A DNA stretch of 63,612 nt from Hyphomicrobiales bacterium (GTDB lineage: Bacteria > Pseudomonadota > Alphaproteobacteria > Rhizobiales > Beijerinckiaceae), in assembly GCA_003963405.1 (NCBI GenBank), contig RXIY01000019.1, forward strand, positions 1-63,612, given 5' to 3'. This document shows, in pieces, positions 42,295 through 51,300 of this stretch. The stretch's first letter is position 1, and each line of letters opens with the position of its first letter. Position numbers and translations under genes: made by a program. Below the pieces are notes generated by a model, which searched no databases, was not told the origin of the DNA, and saw nothing but the letters and a program-made list of their open reading frames with translations.

Positions 42295-43974
42295 TCAGTT
42301 CTCCGCCGTCAGGCAAATGTCGCCGATGAACAGGGCGTCGAGCCCCGCGCCGCGAAATGTGGCGATGGCGTGGGACGGCGTGCAGACGATGGGCTCACTG
42401 TCGTTGAAAGATGTGTTCAGCACGAGCGGCACGCCCGTTCGCTCGAAAAAGCGGGAGATCAGCTCGTGGTATCGCGGATTGGCCGCTTGCCGCACGATCT
42501 GGACGCGGGCGGTGCCGTCCTCATGGATGACAGCTGGAATGCGCGCCGCGCGCCCGGGCTTGGTCGGGCAAGCGAAAAGCATGAATTCGTGACTGGGCGA
42601 CAGCGGGCCGAGATCGAACCAGTCATCCGCCTGTTCGGCGAGGACGCTCGGCGCGAAGGGACGAAAATCCTCCCGATGCTTCACGCGGCGATTGAGGATG
42701 GCGCGCGTGTCCGGGCGGCGCGGATCGGCGAGAAGGGAACGGTTGCCCAGCGCGCGCGGCCCGAACTCCATCCGCCCCTGGAACCAGCCGACAATGTTGC
42801 CGTCCGCGATCATCTCGGCGGCCTCGAGCGCTGCATTGCCGCATTTTCGGGGTTTGAGGCCGGCGGCGCGGATGGCCGCCAGCGCCTCCCGCTCGCTGTA
42901 GTGCGGACCAAGATAAGGCGTCGCGCCGCCGGACGGGCGGCTCGCGCCGCGTTCCGCGCAATGGGCGACGAGCGCCGCCCCTATCGCCGTTCCGGCGTCA
43001 TGCGGCGCCGATGGGATGAAGATGTCGCTGAAGCCGCCCCCACGAGCGAGCCGCGAATTCGTCACGCAATTGAGCGCCACGCCGCCGGCGAGGCAGAGAG
43101 CGCCGCCGCCCGTCTCTCTTTCCAGACGGCGCGCAAGGGACAGGACCGCGAGGTCGGTCGCATCCTGAAGCGCCGCCGCGACATGCATATGATGCGGCAG
43201 AAAGGCCCCGTCGGGCGCCCGCCTCGGCCCGAAGAGCGCGTCGAGGCCGCGCGGTTCGAGGGCGTCAAAACCGATGGCCTGCGGGTCCACCGCATAGCTT
43301 TCGTCGGCGACCCGGATGATCGAGGAGAATTCCCGACGGAAAACCTCGGGGTCGCCATAGGCCGCAAGACCCATGACCTTTGCGGCGTCATAGGCTGAAA
43401 AGCCCAGATAAACGCTCGTATGCTCCCACACGAAGCCGAGAGAATGCGGGTAGGCGAGGCTTTCGATCACGCTGATACGGGCGGCTTCGCCGCGCGCCAG
43501 CATCGAGCAGTCGGCTTCGCCGATCCCGTCGATGACCAGAATGGCCGCTTTGTCAAAGCCCGAAGGATAATAGGCCGAGGCGGCGTGCGCGAGGTGATGG
43601 GGGATGTATTTGAGCGCGCGGCCAAAGCGCCGGCCCATCAATCTGGCCACGGCCTCGTCGATCTCGTCCAACCGCTCCAGGAAGATGTCTTCGAGGCTGC
43701 TGTCCGGCCACCATTCGGGCCGGAACTTCGTCCGCCTCAGCCGCGGCTCGAAGGAATAGGCGACCATGTCGACGTCGTCGGGCCGCAGCCCCGCATGATC
43801 GAGACAAAAGCGCACCGCCTGCTCCGGCAGTTCATGCGGATTGTCGACCCGCGCCTCCTTTGCGTGTTTGACCCGCGAGAACCTCTCTTCCTCACAGGCC
43901 GCCACAACTTTCCCACCGACCACGAGCGCCGCCGCGGATTCATGAAAGACGGAATTAATGCCGAGAATATTCAT
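42295..43974 (-). CDS. Carbamoyltransferase (NodU/TobZ family)
   Basis: The 559-residue protein has the two-domain layout of O-carbamoyltransferases: an N-terminal YrdC-unrelated, ASKHA-like domain (MNILGINSVFHESAAALVV, EEERFSRVKHAKE, metal-site PHHLAHAASAYY) and a C-terminal domain (MEFGPRALGNRSLLADPR). Family members transfer a carbamoyl group from carbamoyl phosphate through a carbamoyl-adenylate. The ATG at 43974 starts the family core; upstream in-frame codons add 35 unlikely residues. It is the first gene of the minus-strand run leading into the precursor and YcaO genes with a 162-base gap. It could tailor the peptide, although the core shows no Ser or Thr. Confidence 0.88.
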   Translation of the reverse strand: MNILGINSVFHESAAALVVGGKVVAACEEERFSRVKHAKEARVDNPHELPEQAVRFCLDHAGLRPDDVDMVAYSFEPRLRRTKFRPEWWPDSSLEDIFLERLDEIDEAVARLMGRRFGRALKYIPHHLAHAASAYYPSGFDKAAILVIDGIGEADCSMLARGEAARISVIESLAYPHSLGFVWEHTSVYLGFSAYDAAKVMGLAAYGDPEVFRREFSSIIRVADESYAVDPQAIGFDALEPRGLDALFGPRRAPDGAFLPHHMHVAAALQDATDLAVLSLARRLERETGGGALCLAGGVALNCVTNSRLARGGGFSDIFIPSAPHDAGTAIGAALVAHCAERGASRPSGGATPYLGPHYSEREALAAIRAAGLKPRKCGNAALEAAEMIADGNIVGWFQGRMEFGPRALGNRSLLADPRRPDTRAILNRRVKHREDFRPFAPSVLAEQADDWFDLGPLSPSHEFMLFACPTKPGRAARIPAVIHEDGTARVQIVRQAANPRYHELISRFFERTGVPLVLNTSFNDSEPIVCTPSHAIATFRGAGLDALFIGDICLTAEN

Positions 43975-44140
43975 TGGCGGCAGGCTCGCTCTCGCCCGCG
44001 CCTCGCAATTTCGGGGAAGGCGCGGAGTTTTTCGTCTCGCGAGCCTGGGAGACAGACCCGCGCCCCGGACGGGCATCATGCCAAAAATGGATTGGGAAAG
44101 AAAAGGCGGCGCCCCGCCGCAGGGGCTACAGCGTCGCGGC

Positions 44141-44551
44141 TCAGGCTCCGCCGCAGATATGTTGCGCGTCGGGAAGAGACCACTTTTCGTGTGTCCTGAG
44201 GTTCACGGCGAGATAGGTTTTTCCGCGTTCGTCCCCTTTCGGGCATCCGACGTAACGCGAGACGAGACACAGTCGAACCCTGTCGCCCACCCTCGACCTT
44301 TCTGAAATGGCGGGGACATAATCATAAGAAACCCCGCCGACGCCGTTTGCGTAGCGGATCGCCGTCCCCACATCCTTCGGATCGCCGGGCACGAATTTCC
44401 CATTGATCTCCTCGCCGATCCGCGCCGATATCTCCGCGATCGTCGTTACCGAGCAGACCGGCGGCCTTACTTTCGTCTCGCGAGGTCCAGCGTTTGCCTG
44501 CATTGCCGCGCAGGAGGCCAACGCCAGGAGAATCAGACGCAGTGATCTCAT
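44141..44551 (-). CDS. Hypothetical secreted protein (136 aa)
   Basis: The protein has a signal peptide (MRSLRLILLALASCAAMQANAG, cleavage near ANA-G) and a mature part of about 114 residues with four Cys residues and aromatic patches (VGGVSYDYVPAISE, VSRYVGCPKG). The ATG at 44551 follows GGAGGCGAGAA, which decides against longer in-frame starts. I do not recognise the family. It lies 166 bases upstream of the carbamoyltransferase gene on the same strand. Confidence 0.6.
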   Translation of the reverse strand: MRSLRLILLALASCAAMQANAGPRETKVRPPVCSVTTIAEISARIGEEINGKFVPGDPKDVGTAIRYANGVGGVSYDYVPAISERSRVGDRVRLCLVSRYVGCPKGDERGKTYLAVNLRTHEKWSLPDAQHICGGA

Positions 44552-45066
44552 TTCTCGCCTCCGGGCAATTTGTCGAACGCTTCTGCGCGCGGCGGCTGTG
44601 CGCCCGCTTTCGGAACCCGGCCGCCGATTGGGCGGTCGGGTCTCTGTGTTACTTCCCGATTGCGACCTTCTCGATCGCATGGGCGAGAGCCTCCGGAAGT
44701 CTCGCGATACGACGAAGCGCATCTGCTGTGGCCGGGATTATAAAGGCTCTAACCGACTCCGCGCTCTTGGCGACAAATTGGGTCATACTCGTCTGGCTCC
44801 CTATCAGCAGCCTGTTGTCCGCGCACGACTTTGCCTACGATCTTATGATGCCACACTTTCTGATCGGGAGACCGGATACGAGGATTTACCCTTAAGAAAT
44901 ACCTAAAATCCCTGCTGCCTGCTCGAAGAAGACCGATAACCGAGCCATTGCCCTCGTCTTTCGAGTACGTAACGATACCTATTATCAATGCGCCGCCGTC
45001 GCTCCTATGATCCGCAACGGGATTTCATTTGCGTCAGTTTCTTTTGCAGAAGCATAGGAAAGCGGA
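44552..45066. other. Intergenic region between divergent genes
   Basis: About 515 bases with lower GC than the flanks towards the right end. Several short frames exist on both strands, but none has a credible start with a ribosome site. The promoters of the secreted protein (minus) and of the hydrolase (plus) should lie here. Confidence 0.4.
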
Positions 45067-45930
45067 ATGCAGGCAATTGATTTCGAGTGCGGAACGATCG
45101 CCACGCGCGATGACGTCAGGCTGCATTATATCGAGGCGGGCTCGGGAACGCCGCTGGTTTTCATCCCCGGGTGGTCCCAGACGGCTGCAATGTTCCGCTT
45201 CCAGCTCGAAGGTTTGCGGGAGCGCTTCCGCGTCATCGCGATCGACATGCGCGGCCATGGCAAATCGGACAAGCCGGCCCATGGCTATCGAATTGCGCGG
45301 CTCGCGGCGGATCTGCACGACGCCCTCGACGCCCTCGAACTGTCAGGTGTCATCCTGGCCGGGCATTCGATGGGATGCTCCGTCATCTGGAGTTACCTCG
45401 AACAATTCGGCGAAAGCCGCATTTCCAAGCTTATTTTAATTGATCAGGCCCCGGTGATCACAGCCCGGCGTGCCTGGACCGAGCAGGAAAAGGCCGACTA
45501 CGGCTCCATCTTCACGGCGCAGGACCTCTTCGACGCAGTGGAAAAATTCGAGGGACCGGGCGCACTGCTGGAGACCCGGAAATTCATCGAAAAACGTTTC
45601 TTCACGCCAGCTTTTCCGCAGCAAATGATCGACTGGGTGACAGCGGAAAATCTCCAGATGCCCAGACCTCTTGCCGCCCGCCTGCTCCTGGATCACGGCG
45701 CTCAGGATTGGCGGGACGCCATCACCCGCATCCGACTCCCTTCGCTCGTGGTCGGCGCCGAGAAAGGCCTGTTCACCGTTGCGTCCCAGAAATGGATCGC
45801 CGCCAGCATCCGCGGCGCGGAGTTGCAGATATTCAACGAGAGTGAGGGCGGGAGCCATTTCATGTGGCTGGAGAACCCGTCGAGGTTCAACGAGCTCGCC
45901 CAGGCATTCGCCTGCCGGCCGCCGCCATGA
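45067..45930 (+). CDS. Alpha/beta hydrolase
   Basis: The 287-residue protein is an alpha/beta-fold hydrolase: PLVFIPGWSQTAAMF (oxyanion strand), AIDMRGHGKSDKP, the nucleophile elbow AGHSMGC (Ser about 101) and a late His in GGSHFMWLENPSRF. The sequence resembles non-heme peroxidase-like or lipase-like esterases; the substrate is unknown. It has no signal peptide. A strong terminator follows 40 bases after the stop. Confidence 0.85.
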   Translation: MQAIDFECGTIATRDDVRLHYIEAGSGTPLVFIPGWSQTAAMFRFQLEGLRERFRVIAIDMRGHGKSDKPAHGYRIARLAADLHDALDALELSGVILAGHSMGCSVIWSYLEQFGESRISKLILIDQAPVITARRAWTEQEKADYGSIFTAQDLFDAVEKFEGPGALLETRKFIEKRFFTPAFPQQMIDWVTAENLQMPRPLAARLLLDHGAQDWRDAITRIRLPSLVVGAEKGLFTVASQKWIAASIRGAELQIFNESEGGSHFMWLENPSRFNELAQAFACRPPP

Positions 45931-45970
45931 AGAGCGCCGGAGCCTACCGGCCCTGGCGGCGCCCTGAACG

Positions 45971-46014
45971 AAAACACGCCGCTGATGGATACGGCCATCA
46001 GCGGCGTGTTTTTC
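45971..46014. terminator. Bidirectional intrinsic terminator
   Basis: AACACGCCGCTGATGG pairs with CCATCAGCGGCGTGTT around a 5-base loop, with T-rich sequence on the plus side and an A-rich flank that serves the minus strand. It lies between the stop of the hydrolase (45930) and the convergent stop of the smaller RTX protein (46053). Confidence 0.85.
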
Positions 46015-46052
46015 TTCAGCCAAGACGCACGAAGGGTCTCCCCTTCGACGTC

Positions 46053-48191
46053 TCACGTCACCTGGAAATCGCCGGCGGAGAGCGTGCCCACCATGCCCGA
46101 CGGCGTCAATGTGGCGAACTGAATGGGCGCCGCGCCATTCTGTGAACCGTCGGCGTCGTACAGCAGCGCGCCGGTGGTCTGATTGAAAATAATATGTTGG
46201 CTCGCCGTCTGGGCGCTCGTCGCATCGGGCGCGCTGTAGAAGGCGTCGGCGGAGAGGTTCCCGAGATCCAGCGCGGCGAAGGCGGATTGCGAGAGTTCGA
46301 TGTAGTCTTCCTGAACTACAAAATCACGCACTACGTCGATCTGACCACTGACAGGCGTCGTGTCGAAAACGAAGGCGTCCTGCCCCGCGCCGCCGCGCAG
46401 AACATCCGAGCCCAGCCCACCCGACAGCCAGTCGTCGCCGACGCCGCCGGAGAGAAAATCATTTCCCAGGAGACCGGAGAGCGAGTCGGCGCCGGCGCCT
46501 CCACGCATGAAGTCGTTCCCCGCCGTTCCCGTCAGCGTATCGTCGCCCGGCGTGCTGCTTCCAAAGGAGTTATAATGCCGCCCAGACTCAGAAAGGAATG
46601 CATCGCGGTACTCCTGAAACAGGTCACGCGAATCATTCATGAGATTGGTGAAGAAGCTCGAAACGCGCGCCGCCAGAGAGCTCGGCTCCAGCGAATAGAG
46701 TTCGACGGCAGCCTTTGGCCCGGTCCCGTCCATGTCGACCGAAAGCGACCTTTTGGCGGGATCGAAGATAAGCTGCGGCCCTGCGGCTGTTGCACGGTCG
46801 CCGAAGACGAGATGATCGAGGCCCAGGCCGGAGCCGATTGCTTCCGCCGCGTTCGGACCCGTGCCGTCGCTGTCGAAAGACAGGGTGTTTGTCGTGAAGT
46901 CGTAGAGGAGCTGCGCTCTCGCCGCCGTCGGCTCGGCGCCGAAGACAAGCGCGTTGTCCGTCATGGCGGCCATGAAATTCGGATACACAGCGCCTCCGCC
47001 ATTGCTCGCAGGCGCGGGATTTTGCGCGGCCAGCGGATTGAGGACAAGACTCTGGACCGGGCTCACATTGCCTGCCGGGTCCGTCTGAGTGGCGGAAACG
47101 CTGATCGACTGGGTCCCGGTGAAGGCGCCGGGCTTGGCGACGTAGAAGTCGAGACCATTCACGGTCGTCTTGACGAAATCCGCGGCGACCTGCTCGGCCG
47201 TGAGCTTCTGGCTCGCGACGAGGATCTCGACAGCCGCGCCCGCGGTGACGCTGAAGCCGCTGTCGATGTTGGCGGCCGAGCCGGCGATGTGGCTCAGAGC
47301 GGGCGCCGCCGGCGGCGCCGTGTCGACGACAAAGACGAGCGGCTGACTGAGCTGGCTCGTTTCACCCGCGAGGATCGCCGCGGCCGTGTAGCTGTAAGTC
47401 CCATCCGACAGCGCGCCGATCGTCTTGCTCCAGCTCCCGTCGGCGCCGGCGGTCACCCGATAGGCTTCGGAGCCGTTGCGATAGATCACCACCTCCGCGC
47501 CGGCCGCCGCTTTTCCCGAAAGCGTCTGGTCCGCCGTATTGTGCGCGGCGTTGACAAAGCCATTCACGACGGCGATGTCCGAAATCGTCGGGGCGGTCCC
47601 CGGCGCGGGGACATTGTTGAGGAGCATCGTCTGAGCCGAACTGCGGTTCCCCGCATCGTCGGACTGCGTGGCGAGCACGGAAATGACTTCGTAACCCGTG
47701 AAGACCCCGGCATTTGCGAGATAGGTGTCGAAACCGTCCGCTGTCGTCCTGGTGAAATCAGCCGCCAATTGCTGATCCGTGAGCGGCACGCCGCCGACAG
47801 ACACGATGACCGCCGCGCCAGCCGTCACGCTGAACCCATTGTCGCGCGCCGGGTTGGAGGCGTCCGCGACATGCTTGAGCACGGGCGCCGCCGGCGGTTG
47901 CGTGTCGACGATGAAATCGAGCTGCGCGCTGGGGTCGCTGGAGACGCCGTTTACGGTAGCGACGGCGATGTAGCTGTAACTGCCGTCCGGCAGGGCGCCG
48001 ATGACCTTGGTCCACCGCCCGTTCTGACCGGCCGTGACCGTAAAGGCGGGAGACGTGCCGCCATTGAAGAAGATATGAATCGTGGCGCCGGGGTCCGCGG
48101 TCCCCGAGAGCATCTGGAAAGGCGCGTTATTATCTTTGTTGACGTAGCCGTTCGTCGCCCATGCGTCGGTAATGGTTGGCGTCTTCACCAT
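46053..48191 (-). CDS. RTX protein with duplicated Ig-like units (712 aa)
   Basis: Two similar units of about 190 residues make up the N-terminal half; each has a bacterial Ig-like repeat (NGRWTKVIGALPDGSYSY and DGSWSKTIGALSDGTYSY) and a second part with an FTG and SVLATQ-like block. Then two short repeats (LLYDFTTNTLSFDSDGTG, LIFDPAKRSLSVDMDGTG) lead into about five calcium-binding RTX nonapeptides (DDTLTGTAGNDFMRGGAGAD) and a C-terminal secretion-signal-like domain. No enzyme domain is seen, so adhesion or a structural surface role is likely. The ATG at 48191 opens MVKTPTIT; a longer start is possible. Its export would use the type I system encoded upstream. Confidence 0.82.
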   Translation of the reverse strand: MVKTPTITDAWATNGYVNKDNNAPFQMLSGTADPGATIHIFFNGGTSPAFTVTAGQNGRWTKVIGALPDGSYSYIAVATVNGVSSDPSAQLDFIVDTQPPAAPVLKHVADASNPARDNGFSVTAGAAVIVSVGGVPLTDQQLAADFTRTTADGFDTYLANAGVFTGYEVISVLATQSDDAGNRSSAQTMLLNNVPAPGTAPTISDIAVVNGFVNAAHNTADQTLSGKAAAGAEVVIYRNGSEAYRVTAGADGSWSKTIGALSDGTYSYTAAAILAGETSQLSQPLVFVVDTAPPAAPALSHIAGSAANIDSGFSVTAGAAVEILVASQKLTAEQVAADFVKTTVNGLDFYVAKPGAFTGTQSISVSATQTDPAGNVSPVQSLVLNPLAAQNPAPASNGGGAVYPNFMAAMTDNALVFGAEPTAARAQLLYDFTTNTLSFDSDGTGPNAAEAIGSGLGLDHLVFGDRATAAGPQLIFDPAKRSLSVDMDGTGPKAAVELYSLEPSSLAARVSSFFTNLMNDSRDLFQEYRDAFLSESGRHYNSFGSSTPGDDTLTGTAGNDFMRGGAGADSLSGLLGNDFLSGGVGDDWLSGGLGSDVLRGGAGQDAFVFDTTPVSGQIDVVRDFVVQEDYIELSQSAFAALDLGNLSADAFYSAPDATSAQTASQHIIFNQTTGALLYDADGSQNGAAPIQFATLTPSGMVGTLSAGDFQVT

Positions 48192-48317
48192 CTCGAAATG
48201 CCCGCTGTTCCTGGTCAAACACAGACGCAACGCAACTCGTAAGGAGCCATCGCGCGGAACGGCGAGGGCTCCCGAAAAACCGGCAAGGCCTGGCGACTGA
48301 CGCCGAGGACCGAGAGG

Positions 48318-48343
48318 GCGGGCGCCGGCAAACCGGCGCCCGC
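48318..48343 (-). other. Perfect 11-bp GC hairpin between the two RTX genes
   Basis: GCGGGCGCCGG and CCGGCGCCCGC form an 11-bp stem with a 4-base loop directly after the peroxidase stop. No U-tract follows on the minus strand, so it may be a processing or pausing element rather than a classical terminator. Confidence 0.5.
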
Positions 48344-48350
48344 ATTGTTC

Positions 48351-51300
48351 TTAGAGACGAACGTTGGCCCCCGGGAGAGCGGTGACGCCGGTGAGGTTGA
48401 TCGCAAAATCAGCCCCGGTCGCCCCGGTCGTGTTCAGCTCCAGCGTGCTGTTGGCGCCATTGACGACGAGACGCGCCTGACCCGCGGCCGTGAACTGCTG
48501 GCCGGCCCCGAGCAGGGTGAACGCCTGATCTCCGGCAACCGCGCTATTGGCGTCGATTCCACGCAGATCGATGATATCGCCCTGCGCGGCGGAGAAGTCG
48601 GTGATCGTGTCCGTGTAGAGCGACGTCGCAGCCGAGCTGTTGGCGTTGTTCGTCACGTCCAGGTTGCTGAACACGAAGGTGTCGCCTCGGCCGCCGCCCG
48701 TCATCACGTCATTGCCAGCGCGGCTGGTGATCGTGTTGGCGCGCAGATTGCCGTTCATCGTGTCATTGCCAGCCGTGCCGGTGATGTTCGGCTGCGCGAG
48801 CGTAGCCGTGAACGTCCGGCCTGGAGTGCCCGGATTCGGAGGCAGCGCGCCGCCGCCGCCGCCGCCGCCACCGCCCGTGGCGAAGATGAAGTCGGCATTG
48901 GTCAGCGACGTGACGCCGTCCATCTGGATCTGGAAATCCGAGACGCCGTCGCCGTTCGTGTCGCCAAACAGGACGCCTTGATCGAGACGCAGCTGGCCTG
49001 CGACGTTCGAGAAGGCGCTGGCCCCGATGTAGGTGAAGCCCTGCACGCCGGCCTGGTTCCTGTTGCCGTCGACGGCGGAGAGATCGAGCTTATCGGTCCC
49101 CGACGTGAAGTCGCGGATGATGTCCCGCGCGTTGACGGCGTTGCCGATGTCGGCCGCGGAGCTGAACACGAAGCGGTCGGCGCCAGCGGCGCCCGTCATC
49201 GTGTCGGCGCCCGCGCCGCCATTGATCGTGTCGACGCCGGCATGGCCGGTGATCACGTTCGCGGCGGCGTTGCCGGTGAGGGCCGCGGTGAGGCCCGCGC
49301 CGATCAGCGACGCATCGAGGTTCTCCACGTTGTTCTGCAGCGTGTAGGTCGTATTGACCGTGCTGCGGAGCCGGATGGTGTCGACGCCGCCCGTCGCCGC
49401 GGTGAAGCCGGCAGCCAGCGGGATCGCCGAAGACGGCGCATCGGTCCCCGTGACCGGAGCGCCAAAGACCGCGTCGGCGTTGGCGCCTTCGACGATCGTA
49501 TCCTGCAGGCCGTTGCCGGCCGCATTCACGTCGACGAGGTAGACGTCGTCGCCAGCGCCGCCAACCAGCGTATCCGCGCCCGCGCCGCCATCCAGGATGT
49601 CGCCGGCGTCGCCGCCGGTGATGCTGTTGGCGAGCGCATTGCCCGTGCCGGTGAAGCCAGCGAGGCCCGTGAAGACGAGATTCTCCATGTTGGCGCCGAG
49701 AGCATAGCTCACGAGCGAGGTGCGGACCGTGTCGACGCCGCCGGTGTCGGTCACCACGTCGCCGATATTGTCGACGACGTAGATGTCGTTTCCGGCGCCA
49801 CCCTGCATGTTGTCCGCGCCGAGGCCGCCGTCGAGCGTGTCGTTGCCGGTCCCGCCGACGAGCGAGTCAGCCCCATCCATGCCCCAAAGGACGCTGCCGG
49901 CGTTCGACGCCGTGAGCGTATCGGCGAAGGCCGATCCTCTCGCGTTCTCGATGCTCGTGAGGACGTCATTGTCGCTGTTCGCGCCGGTCCGGAGATTGAC
50001 CGACACGCCCGTGGCCCGGTGCTCGTAGGAGACCGTGTCCGCGCCAGCGCCGCCGTTGATGCGGTCGGCGCCCGCGCCGCCCTCGATCTCATTCGCGCCA
50101 CCGTCGCCCGTCAGCGTATCCGCAAAGGCGCCGCCGCGAATGTTCTCGATGCTCGACAGCGTGTCGTTGCCGTCCGCGCCGGTGGAAACGCCGCTATTGG
50201 GCGTTCCCGCGGGCGAACCCGCGGCCGGCGATGTCAGCGTGACAGTGACCGCCCCGGCCGCATGTTCATAGGAGACCGTGTCGAGGCCGTTGCTGCCGGT
50301 GATGGAGTCGTTGCCGAGGCCACCCTCGAAGGTGAACTTGACGAAGACATTCTGACCGTTCGTACCCGCGGCGTTCGGCACCACCTCCACGCCATACTGA
50401 TTGACGAGCACCGGATTGCCCAGCGCGTCGTTCTGGTAGATCGGGTTCGGATTGGCGGCGTTGCCGCCCTGGCTCGCCAGCATCGTGTCGGCGAAGCGCG
50501 TGCCGCGAGCGCCCTCCACATTCAGATAGGAGTCGGGCGGGGTCTGCGTCGGCGGAACGATCGCCGCGCCGACGACGCCGAGGTCGATGGTCAGACCCGT
50601 GTTCGGGGTCGGGCCAACCGCGAGCGAATAGTCGACAACGTCGAAGCCGGTGCCGCCATCGACCGTGTTGCCACGGCCGAATTCGGCGGCGTCCATGACG
50701 AAGACGTCGTTGCCTTCGCCGCCCACCAGGACGTCGAGGCCCGTGCCGCCGATGATCGTGTCATTGCCATCGCCGCCGTCGATCGTGTCGGCGCCGCCGC
50801 CGCCATAGATCGTGTCGTCGCCATTGCCGCCGAAAATGACGTCCGAGTCGCCGAGCTTGTCGAGCAGACCGTTCACCGGGCCGTTGTCGCCATAAATGGT
50901 GTCATTGCCATTCATGCCGTCGATCGCGTCGGCGCCCATGCCGCCGGCGATGATGTCGTTGCCGTCGCCGCCGAAGACCTGGTCGATGCCGGCGCCGGCG
51001 TTGATGTTGTCGTTGCCCAGATCGCCCCAGATGAAGTCGCCGCCATCGCTGTCGGTGATCGTATCGTCGCCGTCGCCGCCCTTCAGGAAGTCGTTGCCGA
51101 GGCCGCCTTCGATGAAGTCATTGCCGCCGTCGCCATAGACGGTGTCGTTGCCATCCAGCGCATTGATGCGGTCGGCGTTCGCCGTGCCGATGATGGTCTC
51201 GCTGGCGACGCCGGCGCCGTTCGGGCTGAGCACGCCGCGGGCGTCGAGATAGTCGCCCGCATTGCCGTAGAACGTATTGCCGACGAAGCCCGCCGTGCCG

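Noticed and set aside
44749..44988. Minus-strand frame of about 79 codons between the secreted protein and the hydrolase
   Set aside because: No credible ribosome site or known domain; the fragment has a slight cold-shock-like feel, but not enough to call.
49000..51150. Repetitive DNA with period of about 27 bases
   Set aside because: It is explained by RTX nonapeptide repeats in the peroxidase protein.
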